Below are positions 1 to 9,325 of a DNA stretch of 64,000 bases, one piece after another. Each line of letters opens with the position of its first letter. Within the stretch, counting starts at the first letter, position 1. The notes under the pieces are model-generated. The model had not been told where the DNA came from. It saw nothing but the letters and a program-made list of their open reading frames with translations, and did not search any database. The translations under genes were made by a program, and so were the position numbers. Origin of the DNA: Rubrivivax sp. (GTDB lineage: Bacteria; Pseudomonadota; Gammaproteobacteria; Burkholderiales; Burkholderiaceae_C); NCBI GenBank assembly GCA_027490215.1, contig JAIXYO010000066.1, forward strand, positions 1-64,000, in the 5' to 3' direction.

Positions 1-420
1 ACCTACGGCCCGCGCATGCACCCGAACGACGGCCGCGTCGTGTCCAACTTCATCGTGCAGGCGCTGCGCGGCGAGGACATCACCATCTTCGGCGACGGCC
101 AGCAAACACGCAGCTTCTGCTACGTTGACGACCTGGTCGAAGTCATCGTCCGGATGATGGCCAGTGACGCCAGCCTGACCGGCCCGGTCAACATCGGTAA
201 CCCCGGCGAGTACACGATGGTTCAGTTGGCTGAAACCATCCTGCGAATGACCGGCAGCAAGTCGAAGCTGATCTTCCAGCCCTTGCCCAGTGACGACCCG
301 AAGCAGCGCCGCCCCGACATCTCGATCGCCAAAAGCAAGCTCGGATGGGAGCCCAAGGTGTCGCTGCAAGACGGCCTGGCGCCCACCATCGCCTACTTCC
401 GCACTCTGCTCGATGTCTGA
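1..420 (+). CDS. NAD-dependent epimerase/dehydratase, UDP-glucuronate decarboxylase-like (5' truncated)
   Basis: This is the C-terminal 139 residues of an extended short-chain dehydrogenase; the reading frame is open from base 1, so the Rossmann fold and YxxxK catalytic motif lie outside the window. The visible part has TYGPRM, the segment [21 protein letters not shown] and [10 protein letters not shown], which are typical of UDP-glucuronate decarboxylases that make UDP-xylose for polysaccharides. A UDP-glucose 4-epimerase or dTDP-glucose dehydratase is less likely but cannot be excluded from the fragment. Its stop overlaps the start of the next glycosyltransferase, so it is the upstream part of a sugar-polymer operon and probably supplies an activated sugar to it. 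Confidence 0.85.
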   Translation, partial: TYGPRMHPNDGRVVSNFIVQALRGEDITIFGDGQQTRSFCYVDDLVEVIVRMMASDASLTGPVNIGNPGEYTMVQLAETILRMTGSKSKLIFQPLPSDDPKQRRPDISIAKSKLGWEPKVSLQDGLAPTIAYFRTLLDV

Positions 421-1267
421 CGCGCGCCACCCGACCGAACTGGCGCGCGTACCGCTGGGAGTGATCCTGCTCACCTTCAACTCGGCTGGCGTCATCGAGC
501 GCACCTTGCGGGCCGCGCTCGAGGTCAGCCGCTCGGTGTTCATCGTTGATTCGGGTTCCAGCGACGACACCGTGGCCATCGCCAAGGCGCTGGGCTGCGA
601 GGTCGTGAACCGGGCCTTCAAGCACTACGCCGATCAGCGCAACTGGGCCATCGACGAGTTCGGCTCGCGCAGCGAGTGGCAGCTGCACCTCGACGCCGAC
701 GAGGTGCTTGATGCCGAGGCCATCGCCGAGATTCGTCGCGTGCTGGCCGCGCCGGGCGAGGCCACGGGCTTCATCTTCCGGCGGCGCACCTACTTCATGG
801 GCCAGGCGCTGCGCTTCGGCGGCAACGACAACTTCCACCTGCGCTTGTTCAAGACCGGCACCGCGCGCTGCGAAGACCGACTTTACGACCAGCACTTCGT
901 GGCCGACCGCCCCGGCGTGCGGCTGCGCGGCGTTCTGCACGACATGAACGTGGGCAGCCTGACCGAATGGACCGCGCGCCACAACCGCTGGAGCGACATG
1001 GAATCCGCCGAGCTGCTTCGCCCGCATGGCGTGGCTGCCGGCCAGATCCAGGCGCGGCTGTCGAACGACCCGCGCGAGCGTCGCCGCCTCTACAAGGGCC
1101 AGTACTACAAGGCGCCACCAGTGCTGCGCGTGTTCCTGCTGTTCATCTACCGTTATGTGCTGCAAGGCGGTTTCCTAGACGGCCGCGCCGGCTTTTTCTA
1201 CGCCTTCTTCCAGGTGCTGTGGTTTCGCATGCTGGTCGATGCCAAGCTGCTCGAGAAGCCGCAGTGA
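413..1267 (+). CDS. Family 2 glycosyltransferase
   Basis: A 284-residue GT-A fold glycosyltransferase. The N-terminus [18 protein letters not shown] is the usual nucleotide-sugar-binding strand, VDSGSSDDT follows it, and [11 protein letters not shown] carries the DxD metal-binding motif. The arrangement resembles WaaE/KdtX-type enzymes that add one sugar to LPS or exopolysaccharide. The ATG at 413 overlaps the end of the epimerase by 8 bases, and the last bases overlap the flippase start, so translational coupling is likely. An upstream in-frame start exists but would lie inside the epimerase. The acceptor and donor sugar cannot be read from sequence. Confidence 0.85.
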   Translation: MSDARHPTELARVPLGVILLTFNSAGVIERTLRAALEVSRSVFIVDSGSSDDTVAIAKALGCEVVNRAFKHYADQRNWAIDEFGSRSEWQLHLDADEVLDAEAIAEIRRVLAAPGEATGFIFRRRTYFMGQALRFGGNDNFHLRLFKTGTARCEDRLYDQHFVADRPGVRLRGVLHDMNVGSLTEWTARHNRWSDMESAELLRPHGVAAGQIQARLSNDPRERRRLYKGQYYKAPPVLRVFLLFIYRYVLQGGFLDGRAGFFYAFFQVLWFRMLVDAKLLEKPQ

Positions 1268-2544
1268 GCGTGGCCGCCCTGATCACCCGACGCCGGCTGC
1301 TCAAGGTCGGTGGCTTCGCCTCGGCCCAGCTCGTCGTGCAGGGGCTGGGCTTTGCGTCGGGCATCGCGCTGGTTCACTTCATGGAGCCCACGCAGTACGG
1401 CCACTACACGCTGGCCGTGAGCATGGTCGGCCTGGCCAGTGTGCTAATCGATCTGGGGCTGTCGACGGCGGTGCTCGCAAAAGGCGGGCCGCTGCACAAC
1501 GACCCGAGCGCGCTCGGGGGCCTGGTGGCCGATGCGTTCGTCATCCAGCGGCTGCTGATGCTGCTCGGAGCGCTGGTGCTCGCGCCGGTGTTCGGTGCGA
1601 TGTTCATCCGGCAGGGTCTGGCGTGGCCCGAGATGCTGGTGCTGGCCGTGCTCGCGCTGGGCTGTGGCGTCTTCAATGTGCACAACGCGGTGAGCCTGTC
1701 GCTGGTTCGCCTGCGCGGTGATCTCGCGATGCAGCAGCGCACCGATGTCGGGGTGAACGCCGTACGGGCGGTGCTGGTCGTGGCCGCCGGCCTGATCTTT
1801 CTGGATGCGCGCGTGGCGGTGCTGCTCAACCTCGCCGCGGCCGTGGCCGTGTTTGTGCTGCTGAAAAGCTACCTGGCGAAACACGTGGCCCCGTCGCCGG
1901 TGGCCGCGGGCACGCACCGCGCAGGGCTGTGGGATTTCATCCGCAGGCAGGCGCCCAACTCCATCTATTACTGCGTGCTGGGGCAGATCTCGGTGTGGCT
2001 GGTGGGGCTGTTCGGCAGCGTCGAGCGGGTGGCCGAGGTCGGTGCGCTGGGTCGGCTTGCCGCGCTGTTTACCTTGATCGGCACGGTGCTGGCTGCCATG
2101 GTGGTGCCGTATTTCGCGCGTGCCTCATCGGCGCGCGAGATGGTGAGCGCCTTTGTGGCACTCAATGGGTTCTTTGCGCTGCTGAGCGTCGTGCTGGTCG
2201 CAGCCTCGCTGGTCTGGCCGCACGCCCTGCTGTGGATCCTGGGCAAGCAGTACGGAGGTCTGGTTCAGGAGCTGCCATGGATGGTGGTGGCCTCGGCGCT
2301 GTCGGCCTGGTCCAGCGGCTTGTACGGCGTGGGCGCGGCGCGCGGCTGGATCGTGCCTTCGTTGTTGATGATCCCGTTAGGCATCGCCACCGTGACCTGG
2401 GCGGCCTTCACGTTCGACATGTCGAGCGTGAGCGGCGTCTTCATGATGAACAGCGCCGTGGCTTTGATGGCATTGCTGCTGACGGCTTGCACTGTGTGCT
2501 TGCGGCTCAGAGCGCTCGCCACCACTTCCGAGAATTCGACGTGA
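1264..2544 (+). CDS. Oligosaccharide flippase family protein (Wzx-like)
   Basis: A 426-residue integral membrane protein of the MOP/polysaccharide transport type, with about 12 hydrophobic segments. It starts RRRLLKVGGFASAQLVVQGL, followed by a long run of helices. It probably flips lipid-linked repeat units across the inner membrane. GTG at 1264 is chosen because it overlaps the preceding stop (1265-1267) and gives the usual cytoplasmic basic N-terminus; the longer in-frame extension lies entirely within the previous gene. The final TGA overlaps the next ATG (2544). No polymerase (Wzy) is evident in the window. Confidence 0.82.
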   Translation: MSVAALITRRRLLKVGGFASAQLVVQGLGFASGIALVHFMEPTQYGHYTLAVSMVGLASVLIDLGLSTAVLAKGGPLHNDPSALGGLVADAFVIQRLLMLLGALVLAPVFGAMFIRQGLAWPEMLVLAVLALGCGVFNVHNAVSLSLVRLRGDLAMQQRTDVGVNAVRAVLVVAAGLIFLDARVAVLLNLAAAVAVFVLLKSYLAKHVAPSPVAAGTHRAGLWDFIRRQAPNSIYYCVLGQISVWLVGLFGSVERVAEVGALGRLAALFTLIGTVLAAMVVPYFARASSAREMVSAFVALNGFFALLSVVLVAASLVWPHALLWILGKQYGGLVQELPWMVVASALSAWSSGLYGVGAARGWIVPSLLMIPLGIATVTWAAFTFDMSSVSGVFMMNSAVALMALLLTACTVCLRLRALATTSENST

Positions 2545-3503
2545 TGAATGATTCGATTCAAGGGCCGTTTCGCTGTCCCGCCTGCAGTGGTCAGTCGTGC
2601 GCAGTCATCGAGACGGTGTCGATCCCGGAGCAGCACTTGCGCTATGCAGCCAACGACGTGGCAGGTGCCAGCCGTCTCGACCACAGTCACGGTGCGTCCC
2701 TCGAGGCTTACCGGATGGTTGGTTGCCGCGATTGCGGGCTTGAGTTTGCCAACCCACTGACAGCCCCGTCCGACGCGTGGTACTCGGAACTCTATGGACA
2801 GATACACCTGTATCCGACAGCACGGTGGGAATTCGATCTGGTTGCACAGGCTTTGGGCGCCACGGATGTCGTCGTCGACTATGGCTGCGGCAGTGGCGAA
2901 TTCCTGCTGTCGGTGCGCGACAAGGTAGGGCGTGCCGAGGGCTTCGACTTCTCGGCCGCGGCAGTGGCTGCCTCTGTCAGCAAGGGATTGCAGGTCCATC
3001 GTCTGGATCTGGACGGATTGCCTGCAGGCGATACGCTGCCTGCGAAGGCCGATCACGTGGTGGCCTTTCATGTGCTGGAGCATCTGGCAAGGCCCGGCGC
3101 GTTGTTCGAGTTTGCAAAGGGTGTCATTCGGCCATCTGGCCGACTCTGGGTGGCCGTGCCGAGCGACCGGCGAGCGAGCCGCGTCTATGGCGAAGCCGAT
3201 GCGCTCGACTCGCCACCCCATCATTTGTCGCGGTGGTCGATATCGGCGTTGGAGGCTGTTGGTCTGGCTCATGGTTGGACCATGGAGCGCCACCTTTATG
3301 AGCCTTTGCCCAGCACATTGGCCGTTTGGGAGGCGACGCGGCGCCTGCCGTTCTTTCATCGGGTCAGTTCACGCTGGCGTTCGCTCGAGCGCTTCGCCAG
3401 GCGGGTCCTTGCAGCCGGAGTCTGGCTGAGTCGTCGCCATGTGCGTGTCAACGCCAGCGGTTTTTCGATGCTGGCCTGCTATCGGCGAGCGGAGGCGTCA
3501 TGA
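2544..3503 (+). CDS. Class I SAM-dependent methyltransferase with N-terminal zinc-ribbon-like motif
   Basis: 319 residues. The N-terminus has paired cysteines (CPAC at residues 11-14 and a later CRDCG), suggesting a small zinc ribbon. The central domain has the SAM-binding motif VVDYGCGSGEF and the later strand VVAFHVLEHL, as in Methyltransf_11/23 proteins. Such zinc-ribbon methyltransferases are common in polysaccharide clusters, where they methylate sugars. ATG at 2544 shares a base with the preceding stop, and the gene overlaps the following one by four bases. The substrate is unknown. Confidence 0.8.
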   Translation: MNDSIQGPFRCPACSGQSCAVIETVSIPEQHLRYAANDVAGASRLDHSHGASLEAYRMVGCRDCGLEFANPLTAPSDAWYSELYGQIHLYPTARWEFDLVAQALGATDVVVDYGCGSGEFLLSVRDKVGRAEGFDFSAAAVAASVSKGLQVHRLDLDGLPAGDTLPAKADHVVAFHVLEHLARPGALFEFAKGVIRPSGRLWVAVPSDRRASRVYGEADALDSPPHHLSRWSISALEAVGLAHGWTMERHLYEPLPSTLAVWEATRRLPFFHRVSSRWRSLERFARRVLAAGVWLSRRHVRVNASGFSMLACYRRAEAS

Positions 3504-4468
3504 ACAGCGCTGTGTGCACTCTTTTTGAAGGCGACTATCACTATGGGGTGGCGGCTCTGGCCAACTCACTCCATCACTCTGGATTCCGCGGGAAGCTCTA
3601 TGCAGGCTATCGCGGCGACTTTCCTCAGTGGGCGATTACCGCCATGCCTAGCCCGCTCCAGGCTTGGCCCTCAGCGCGCACTCTGCAGATCGACGAAGGG
3701 ATAGAGCTTGTCTTCTTGCCGGTGACGACGAACTACCACCTGACCAATTACAAGGCGGACTTCATGCTGGCGCTGCTCGACGGCCCTGCAGGCGATACCG
3801 AATCGCTTTTCTACCTAGACCCGGACATCTGCGTCGCGGCTCCGTGGACCTACTTTGAGGATTGGGTCAGTTGCGGTGTTGCCGTGTGTGAGGACATGAA
3901 TTCGCCACTTCCGGAAAATCATCCACGCAGGGCAGGGTGGCGTCGGTACTTTTCAGCACGCGGCCAGCCATTGCGCTTCCGCGGGACTGAATACGTGAAT
4001 GGCGGCTTTGTTGGCCTGCGGATCCAAGACAAAGGATTTCTTGAGACCTGGAGTGTGTTGATGCATCACATGGCCGAAGAAATCGGATCGTTGGCAGCTG
4101 CCAAGATCAACGGAGGAGCGGCGTACAAGACGAGCGGCTTTGCAGATTGCTTTGATTGCAGTGATCAGGATGCACTCAATGCGACGCTTGAGGCAACAGA
4201 TCGGGTGATCAGCGTTGTCGGCCAGGAAGCCATGGGGTTCCGGCCGGGTAGGGCTTTACTTCCACATGCAGTTGGAGGCAGCAAGCCATGGCAACGAAAC
4301 TACCTTCGGTCCGCATTGAATGGCGTGCCGCCAAGACTGATCGACAAGGCATTTTGGAGAAATGTGGCGTCGCCCATCAAGGCCTACGGCGACCTTTTCG
4401 TCGAAATCAAGCGCATTGACATCACATGCGCTGCTGCGATCGGACGTTTCGTCCGTAGAACTGGATGA
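3500..4468 (+). CDS. Putative glycosyltransferase (GT-A/GT8-like)
   Basis: 322 residues. The N-terminus CTLFEGDYHYGVAALANSL is like proteins that bind nucleotide sugars in the GT8/Nucleotid_trans group, and FYLDPDICV carries a DxD-like acidic motif at the expected place. WVNGG-like glycine-rich acceptor sequence is represented by EYVNGGFVGLR. No membrane segments are seen. ATG at 3500 overlaps the methyltransferase stop, so it is in the same operon. I infer transfer of a sugar in the same pathway; the family call is tentative because similarity is limited to short motifs. Confidence 0.65.
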   Translation: MNSAVCTLFEGDYHYGVAALANSLHHSGFRGKLYAGYRGDFPQWAITAMPSPLQAWPSARTLQIDEGIELVFLPVTTNYHLTNYKADFMLALLDGPAGDTESLFYLDPDICVAAPWTYFEDWVSCGVAVCEDMNSPLPENHPRRAGWRRYFSARGQPLRFRGTEYVNGGFVGLRIQDKGFLETWSVLMHHMAEEIGSLAAAKINGGAAYKTSGFADCFDCSDQDALNATLEATDRVISVVGQEAMGFRPGRALLPHAVGGSKPWQRNYLRSALNGVPPRLIDKAFWRNVASPIKAYGDLFVEIKRIDITCAAAIGRFVRRTG

Positions 4469-4591
4469 TGGTGTGTGGCGATCATTGACATGGGTACTGG
4501 TTTTCTTTGCTCTGGGCTGCGCGGTGAGAAGCGGTGACTTGAAAAGCGCTTCGTGCTGGTGGATGAGTTTTCCTGGATCAGAGGCTGGGTC

Positions 4592-5785
4592 GTGAACCTG
4601 GTCTTGTTTACCCATCCTGCGTTTCTGGGCCTGAGAAGCCAGGAACACTACGCCCGGTCCCTGGCCGAAGCGTTCCGCCAACGCGGACACGAGGTCGAAG
4701 TGCGTCGACCTCAGGCGATGGTGCGACGTTGGTTCAGCGCGGGCCTATTGAGCAAATGGGCTGGCTACATTGACCAGTACCTGCTGTTTCCGCCCCAGAT
4801 GCGCGCGGCCATGCGGCGCGATCCCGCCGGCACCCTTTATGTGTTCTGTGACCAGGCCCTGGGCCCTTGGGTGCCGCTTGCAGCCCACCGGCCACATGTG
4901 GTCCATTGCCATGACCTGTTGGCGTTGCGCTCGGCACTCGGCCTGATACCCGCGCACCGCACCTCGCTGACGGGGCGCATCTACCAGCGCTACATCCGCC
5001 AGGGCTTTCGGCAGGCCCGACATTTCATCTCGATCTCGCAGATCACCCGCAGCGACCTGCATCGCTATGCGGGTGTGAAACCGGTCACCTCAGAGGTCGT
5101 GTACAACGGCCTGAACCACCCCTACCAGCCTGTTTCGCCCGAGGTGGTGCGGCAGCGCCTGCTGCAAGCCGGGCTGCCGGCAGACGAGGCGCGCTGCGTG
5201 CTGCATGTGGGCGGAGGCCAGTGGTACAAGAACAGCGTGGGTGTGGTGCTGCTGTATGCCAGTTATGTGCGCGATGCACTGAAGGCGGGTGACACGCCGC
5301 GACCCCTGTGGATGGTCAGCCCGCCACCGAATGCCGCCCTGCGCGAGGCCCTGGCTCAGGTGCCGGCAGAGGGTTCGGTGCGGTTCTTCCGTGGCGTTGA
5401 CGCCGACACGCTGGAGGCGATCTACTCGCATGCCGAGGTGCTTCTGTTTCCGAGTCTGGCCGAAGGCTTCGGCTGGCCTATTGCAGAAGCGCTGGCGTGC
5501 GGCTGTCCTGTCATCACCACCGATGCAGCGCCGATGACGGAAGTCGGCGGCGATGCGGCCTTCTACCTGCCTCGGCTTGAGCCGACCGACGATGTCAGTC
5601 TGTGGGCGGACGGTGGTGCGCGGGTACTCCTGCAGGTGTTGAATCGCTCGAGCGCCGAACGAGAAAAGTGGGCAGAGAAGGGCTTGCACTGGGCCAGGCG
5701 CTTCTCCGCCGATGCGGCCGTTGATGCTTACCTGTCGGTCTACCAGCGTGCTTTGACCATGGATGCCTCGAGTGAATCCGCATGA
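4592..5785 (+). CDS. Family 1 (GT4-type) glycosyltransferase
   Basis: About 397 residues, GT-B fold. The N-terminal domain starts VNLVLFTHPAFLG and contains VHCHDLLALRSAL. The C-terminal domain has VLHVGGGQWYKN and the donor-binding block FPSLAEGFGWPIAEALACG, with the E(x7)E arrangement of GT4 enzymes. GTG at 4592 is chosen because it begins directly at the first beta strand; an upstream in-frame GTG at 4553 would add 13 residues. The 120-base gap upstream is the first break in the operon, so an internal promoter is possible. Confidence 0.85.
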   Translation: MNLVLFTHPAFLGLRSQEHYARSLAEAFRQRGHEVEVRRPQAMVRRWFSAGLLSKWAGYIDQYLLFPPQMRAAMRRDPAGTLYVFCDQALGPWVPLAAHRPHVVHCHDLLALRSALGLIPAHRTSLTGRIYQRYIRQGFRQARHFISISQITRSDLHRYAGVKPVTSEVVYNGLNHPYQPVSPEVVRQRLLQAGLPADEARCVLHVGGGQWYKNSVGVVLLYASYVRDALKAGDTPRPLWMVSPPPNAALREALAQVPAEGSVRFFRGVDADTLEAIYSHAEVLLFPSLAEGFGWPIAEALACGCPVITTDAAPMTEVGGDAAFYLPRLEPTDDVSLWADGGARVLLQVLNRSSAEREKWAEKGLHWARRFSADAAVDAYLSVYQRALTMDASSESA

Positions 5786-5872
5786 TGCGGGTCTCATGGT
5801 TCGTGATCATGTGAAGTCGATCGAGGTCGATCCAAACGTGATTGACACAAGTGTTTCCGAGGTTCTCAACAA

Positions 5873-6811
5873 GTGAAAGCCCCCCGCTGGCGATGGGTCG
5901 TGCTCGGCTTCGTCGCGCTGCTGGGCCTGACTGAGTCGGCGATCCGCCAGGCTGGCGCTATCAGCTTCCCGGTCTATGTGCGCAGTGCCGAGTTCGGATA
6001 CGCACCGGGGCGCAACCAGCAGGGGACATTCCTTGGCACCAATCGCTGGGTCTTCAATGACCGAGGCATGGGCGTTGAAAGACCGTGGAATCCAGGCAAG
6101 CTGACCGACATTCTGCTGATCGGCAACAGCATTGTCATGGGCGGCAATCCGTACGACCAGAAGGACAAGCTGACGCCGCAACTGCAGACCCGGCTGGGCA
6201 ACGGTTGCCCCATCTGGCCCGTGGCTGCAGGGGGCTGGTCAACTGTCAATGAGATGCGTTTCCTTCAGGCCAACCCGGATTTGATGGCGGGTACGGACTT
6301 CTTCATCTGGGCGCAGCTGCCTGGCCAGATGCAAGGGCTCAACCCGTGGGTGAGCGAAAACCTGCACCCGACGCAGGCCCCTCTCTGGGCCACCTGGTAC
6401 GTTGTCCGCAAGGCACTTTCGGCCCGATTCCCAAGCGCTGGGCCTCCAGCGTTGACTTCTCCAGCAGACACGTCGGCGCACCACCAACAGTTCGATGAAC
6501 TGCTCGGCCGTCTGGTGCTTTCCAGCAAGCGTCGACCGGCGGGCATGATCTTGATGTATCCGGACCGGGCACAGCTGTTGGATGCCAGGGCAGGAAAGGA
6601 ATGGCTCGAAGACAGGCAGCTCCTTCAAAGCACGGCCGAGGCTCACGGCATCATGCTCATCGACGTCACGCGCTTTCCGCAGTGGAACGAGTCGCTCTAC
6701 AAGGATCCCGTGCACCCCACGGCCGAGGGCAATGCCGTACTCGCAGCGATTCTGACCAGTGCCCTTCAGACGGCAGGAGCCCTTCCGGACTGCACAAACC
6801 ATCCTCGCTGA
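5873..6811 (+). CDS. Membrane-anchored SGNH/GDSL hydrolase-like protein (copy 1)
   Basis: 312 residues with one N-terminal hydrophobic anchor (about residues 8-22). The motif ILLIGNSIVMGGN corresponds to block I of SGNH hydrolases with the nucleophile serine, and DPVHPTAEGN near the C-terminus gives the Asp-x-x-His of block V. Similar proteins act as periplasmic acyltransferases or esterases on polysaccharides (AlgX/AlgJ-like role). It is a clear paralogue of the next gene: WVFNDxGMGV, PYDQ/YDQ and the GQM block align throughout. GTG at 5873 starts the protein just before the anchor. Confidence 0.75.
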   Translation: MKAPRWRWVVLGFVALLGLTESAIRQAGAISFPVYVRSAEFGYAPGRNQQGTFLGTNRWVFNDRGMGVERPWNPGKLTDILLIGNSIVMGGNPYDQKDKLTPQLQTRLGNGCPIWPVAAGGWSTVNEMRFLQANPDLMAGTDFFIWAQLPGQMQGLNPWVSENLHPTQAPLWATWYVVRKALSARFPSAGPPALTSPADTSAHHQQFDELLGRLVLSSKRRPAGMILMYPDRAQLLDARAGKEWLEDRQLLQSTAEAHGIMLIDVTRFPQWNESLYKDPVHPTAEGNAVLAAILTSALQTAGALPDCTNHPR

Positions 6812-6914
6812 TAGCGCGTGTACCCGCTACTCAGTGCTTGGACTGCCCCGTGCTTGAGGGATGCCTGCTACGCTTTCGACCGCTAGGATGTAGCGTGTGG
6901 TTCAGGAGCCTCTG

Positions 6915-7904
6915 ATGTTTACCGCTTCATCCCGTTCAGGCCCCAAACCTCCCCCATCGCACGGCAGGCATCCGCGCCGAGGATGGATCTGGCTCGCGGC
7001 GGTGATGCTGGTGTTGTTGGTGTCTGCGGAGGTGGCAATCCGACTCAGCGGTTGGGTCGAATTTCCGATTTACACCCGAGATCCACGCTTCGGTTACTTT
7101 CCCGCCCCGCAGCAGTCTGGCAGCTTTCGCAACCGCAACCACTGGGTCTTCAACGATCAGGGCATGGGCGTTGCGGCCACATGGCGACCCAGCGAGCGCA
7201 CCGACATCCTGCTGATTGGCAACAGCATCGTCAGCGGCGGCAATGCCTACGATCAACCTGAGAAGCTGACCCCCCGCCTCCAGGGCAAGCTCGGCGAGAA
7301 CTGCGCTGCCTGGCCCGTGGCGGCAAGCGGGTGGGCCACCGTGAACGCAGCCCGGTACCTTCAAGCGCATCCCCAACTGGTCGAGAAATCAGATTTCTTC
7401 ATCTGGCAGTTCATGACCGGACAGATGGACAACGCCAGTCCCTGGCTGGGCGAGACACGCTTTCCGACGGCCCACCCTGTCTGGGCAACCGGATACGTGC
7501 TGCGCAAGTTCTGGTCTGAGCGTTCAACCGCGAGCGACAACGCAGTGGTTGAACAGGCATCCGACGCCGGGAAGAACTACGACGAGTTCGAAAGCGTGGT
7601 CCAGAAGTTGGCCCGGAAGAGCCAGCAATCTCCGCGCGGGATCATCCTCGCCTATCCCACGGTGCAGCAGCTGCGGCTGGCGCGAGAAGGTCGCGACTGG
7701 CTGCCAGATCGGCAAAGGTTGCAGCGATTGGCCAAGTTCAATGACGTGTTGCTGCTCGATCTTGCCACTCTGCCTGATTGGACCGAAGACATGTACTGGG
7801 ACGAGGTGCACCTCACTCCATTCGGCAATGTCGTGCTGGCGTCGTTGCTGGGCAATGTCGTGGCGACCCAGGCACCATTTCTGGAGTGCGGCAAACAACC
7901 CTAG
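6915..7904 (+). CDS. Membrane-anchored SGNH/GDSL hydrolase-like protein (copy 2)
   Basis: 329 residues, paralogue of the preceding gene. An N-terminal membrane segment follows a basic stretch (RHPRRGWIWLAAVMLVLLV). Block I is ILLIGNSIVSGGN and block V is DEVHLTPFGN, so the Ser-Asp-His triad is present. ATG at 6915 is preferred over GTG 6897 because AGGAG lies at 6904-6908 with ideal spacing. The gene converges on the acyltransferase gene; the two stop codons share the palindrome CTAG at 7901-7904. Probable role: periplasmic O-acylation or deacylation of the polymer made by this locus. Confidence 0.75.
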   Translation: MFTASSRSGPKPPPSHGRHPRRGWIWLAAVMLVLLVSAEVAIRLSGWVEFPIYTRDPRFGYFPAPQQSGSFRNRNHWVFNDQGMGVAATWRPSERTDILLIGNSIVSGGNAYDQPEKLTPRLQGKLGENCAAWPVAASGWATVNAARYLQAHPQLVEKSDFFIWQFMTGQMDNASPWLGETRFPTAHPVWATGYVLRKFWSERSTASDNAVVEQASDAGKNYDEFESVVQKLARKSQQSPRGIILAYPTVQQLRLAREGRDWLPDRQRLQRLAKFNDVLLLDLATLPDWTEDMYWDEVHLTPFGNVVLASLLGNVVATQAPFLECGKQP

Positions 7905-9181
7905 CGAACAGCTGCCACGTCGCCACGCACGCTGTCCGGAAACGAGGCCGGGAAGCCACCCGCGGCGAACGTGATGCTTCCAATCAGTCCGATGCCGATC
8001 AGCCCAGCGGCCAACCCCGTGCTGCGGCGGTTCCAGCGCTTCACACTCGGCTCGCGCCGATCCACGAGTTCGTACGTCAGTGTCGCGAGAACGACGCTTG
8101 ATACCAGGATGATGATCCGAAGTTCGCTGGTCAGCGGCACGCCCATGACCACAGGAAACGCGAGCAGCGGCCAATGCCACAGGAACAAGGGATAGCTGAT
8201 GGCGCCGTAGAACCTGAGGATCGGCTGGGACAGCACTCGGCGATTGACCCAGGCCGTTGGCCCCGAAGCCAGAAGCGCAAAGGTTCCCAACGTGGGCAGC
8301 ACTGTCCACCAGCCATCGAAGCGCTCGGCCCGGTCGACCAGCAACAGAGCGAGGCCAAGAAGCACGGTGCCGGACCAGGCCAAGACGTCCGGCAGCTGGG
8401 CGGTGAGCGCTGGGCTTCTCGCCAATCGCTTCCTCAACCACGGTGCGCTTTCAATGGTCCCCGAGCGACAGACACAGGCGAGCATGGCACCAAGCATCAG
8501 TTCCCATGCCCGCGTCGGCAGCAGGAAGAATGCGGCGTCGGGGTGCGCATCCACCCAGGCCAGGTTGAGCAGGAACGACATGGCGCATGCGCCGCTGACC
8601 GCTGCAACCAAAGGAATCTTTCTCGCCAACAGAAAGCGCAGGGCGAGCGGCCAGACGATGCACCATTGCACCAGCAATGCCACGGCCCACAGATGAAAGA
8701 GCGGCGAACCGCTCGGTCCCACGATGACGGCGCTGCCGTCGAGCCACAGCAGAACATTGGACATCGCGAACGCCACTGAGGCGGCAAGTCCGCTCAAGGC
8801 CATCAGCACGGTTGGTGTCGTGAACAGCCACGCAAACGCCAAACACGACAGCAGCATCACGGCCAAGGCCGGCACGACGGCATGCAGGCGACGTGCGTAG
8901 AAGGTCGACAGATTTCTCCCGCTGTCATCTGCTGCGCTGAGCAACGAATGGGTGATCAGGAATCCCGAAATGACGAGAAAGATGTCGATGCCGACGACAC
9001 CGCCACCAATGCTCCAGGCTGGGAACAAGTGGACCGCCAGCAGCACAAGAACACCAACGCCCCGCAGGCCAGTGATGTCGCTCCGTCGCGCATCTTCGGA
9101 GCGCCCGGAAGCGGCACCAGTGGGAGCTTGGCGAGCGCCCAGTTCGCTCAGGGAGTGTGAGTGCCGCACGGAGGAACTCAT
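7901..9181 (-). CDS. Acyltransferase-3 (OafA/YrhL-like) membrane protein without SGNH domain
   Basis: About 426 residues. After a short polar N-terminus comes ITGLRGVGVLVLLAVHLFP, with the conserved RxxA/G and H of acyltransferase-3 proteins, then GIDIFLVISGFLIT and about ten membrane helices. These proteins move acyl groups across the inner membrane to modify O-antigen or exopolysaccharide. OafA-type relatives usually carry a C-terminal periplasmic SGNH domain; here the protein ends about 40 residues after the last helices, so that domain is absent. ATG 9181 is chosen for its GAGG upstream; ATG 9199 and GTG 9235 are alternatives. Confidence 0.8.
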   Translation of the reverse strand: MSSSVRHSHSLSELGARQAPTGAASGRSEDARRSDITGLRGVGVLVLLAVHLFPAWSIGGGVVGIDIFLVISGFLITHSLLSAADDSGRNLSTFYARRLHAVVPALAVMLLSCLAFAWLFTTPTVLMALSGLAASVAFAMSNVLLWLDGSAVIVGPSGSPLFHLWAVALLVQWCIVWPLALRFLLARKIPLVAAVSGACAMSFLLNLAWVDAHPDAAFFLLPTRAWELMLGAMLACVCRSGTIESAPWLRKRLARSPALTAQLPDVLAWSGTVLLGLALLLVDRAERFDGWWTVLPTLGTFALLASGPTAWVNRRVLSQPILRFYGAISYPLFLWHWPLLAFPVVMGVPLTSELRIIILVSSVVLATLTYELVDRREPSVKRWNRRSTGLAAGLIGIGLIGSITFAAGGFPASFPDSVRGDVAAVR

Positions 9182-9325
9182 CTGAGAAACCTCGTTCATC
9201 CAAAAGCCAGCAAACCCGACTCTTTCGCTACTCACATGCTACGGCTGCAACAAGTCATGCCGCTGTCTGGATGCGAATCGCACCTGGCTCATTCGGACTA
9301 GAGCGTGGCAAGTCGCTCCGGCCGC

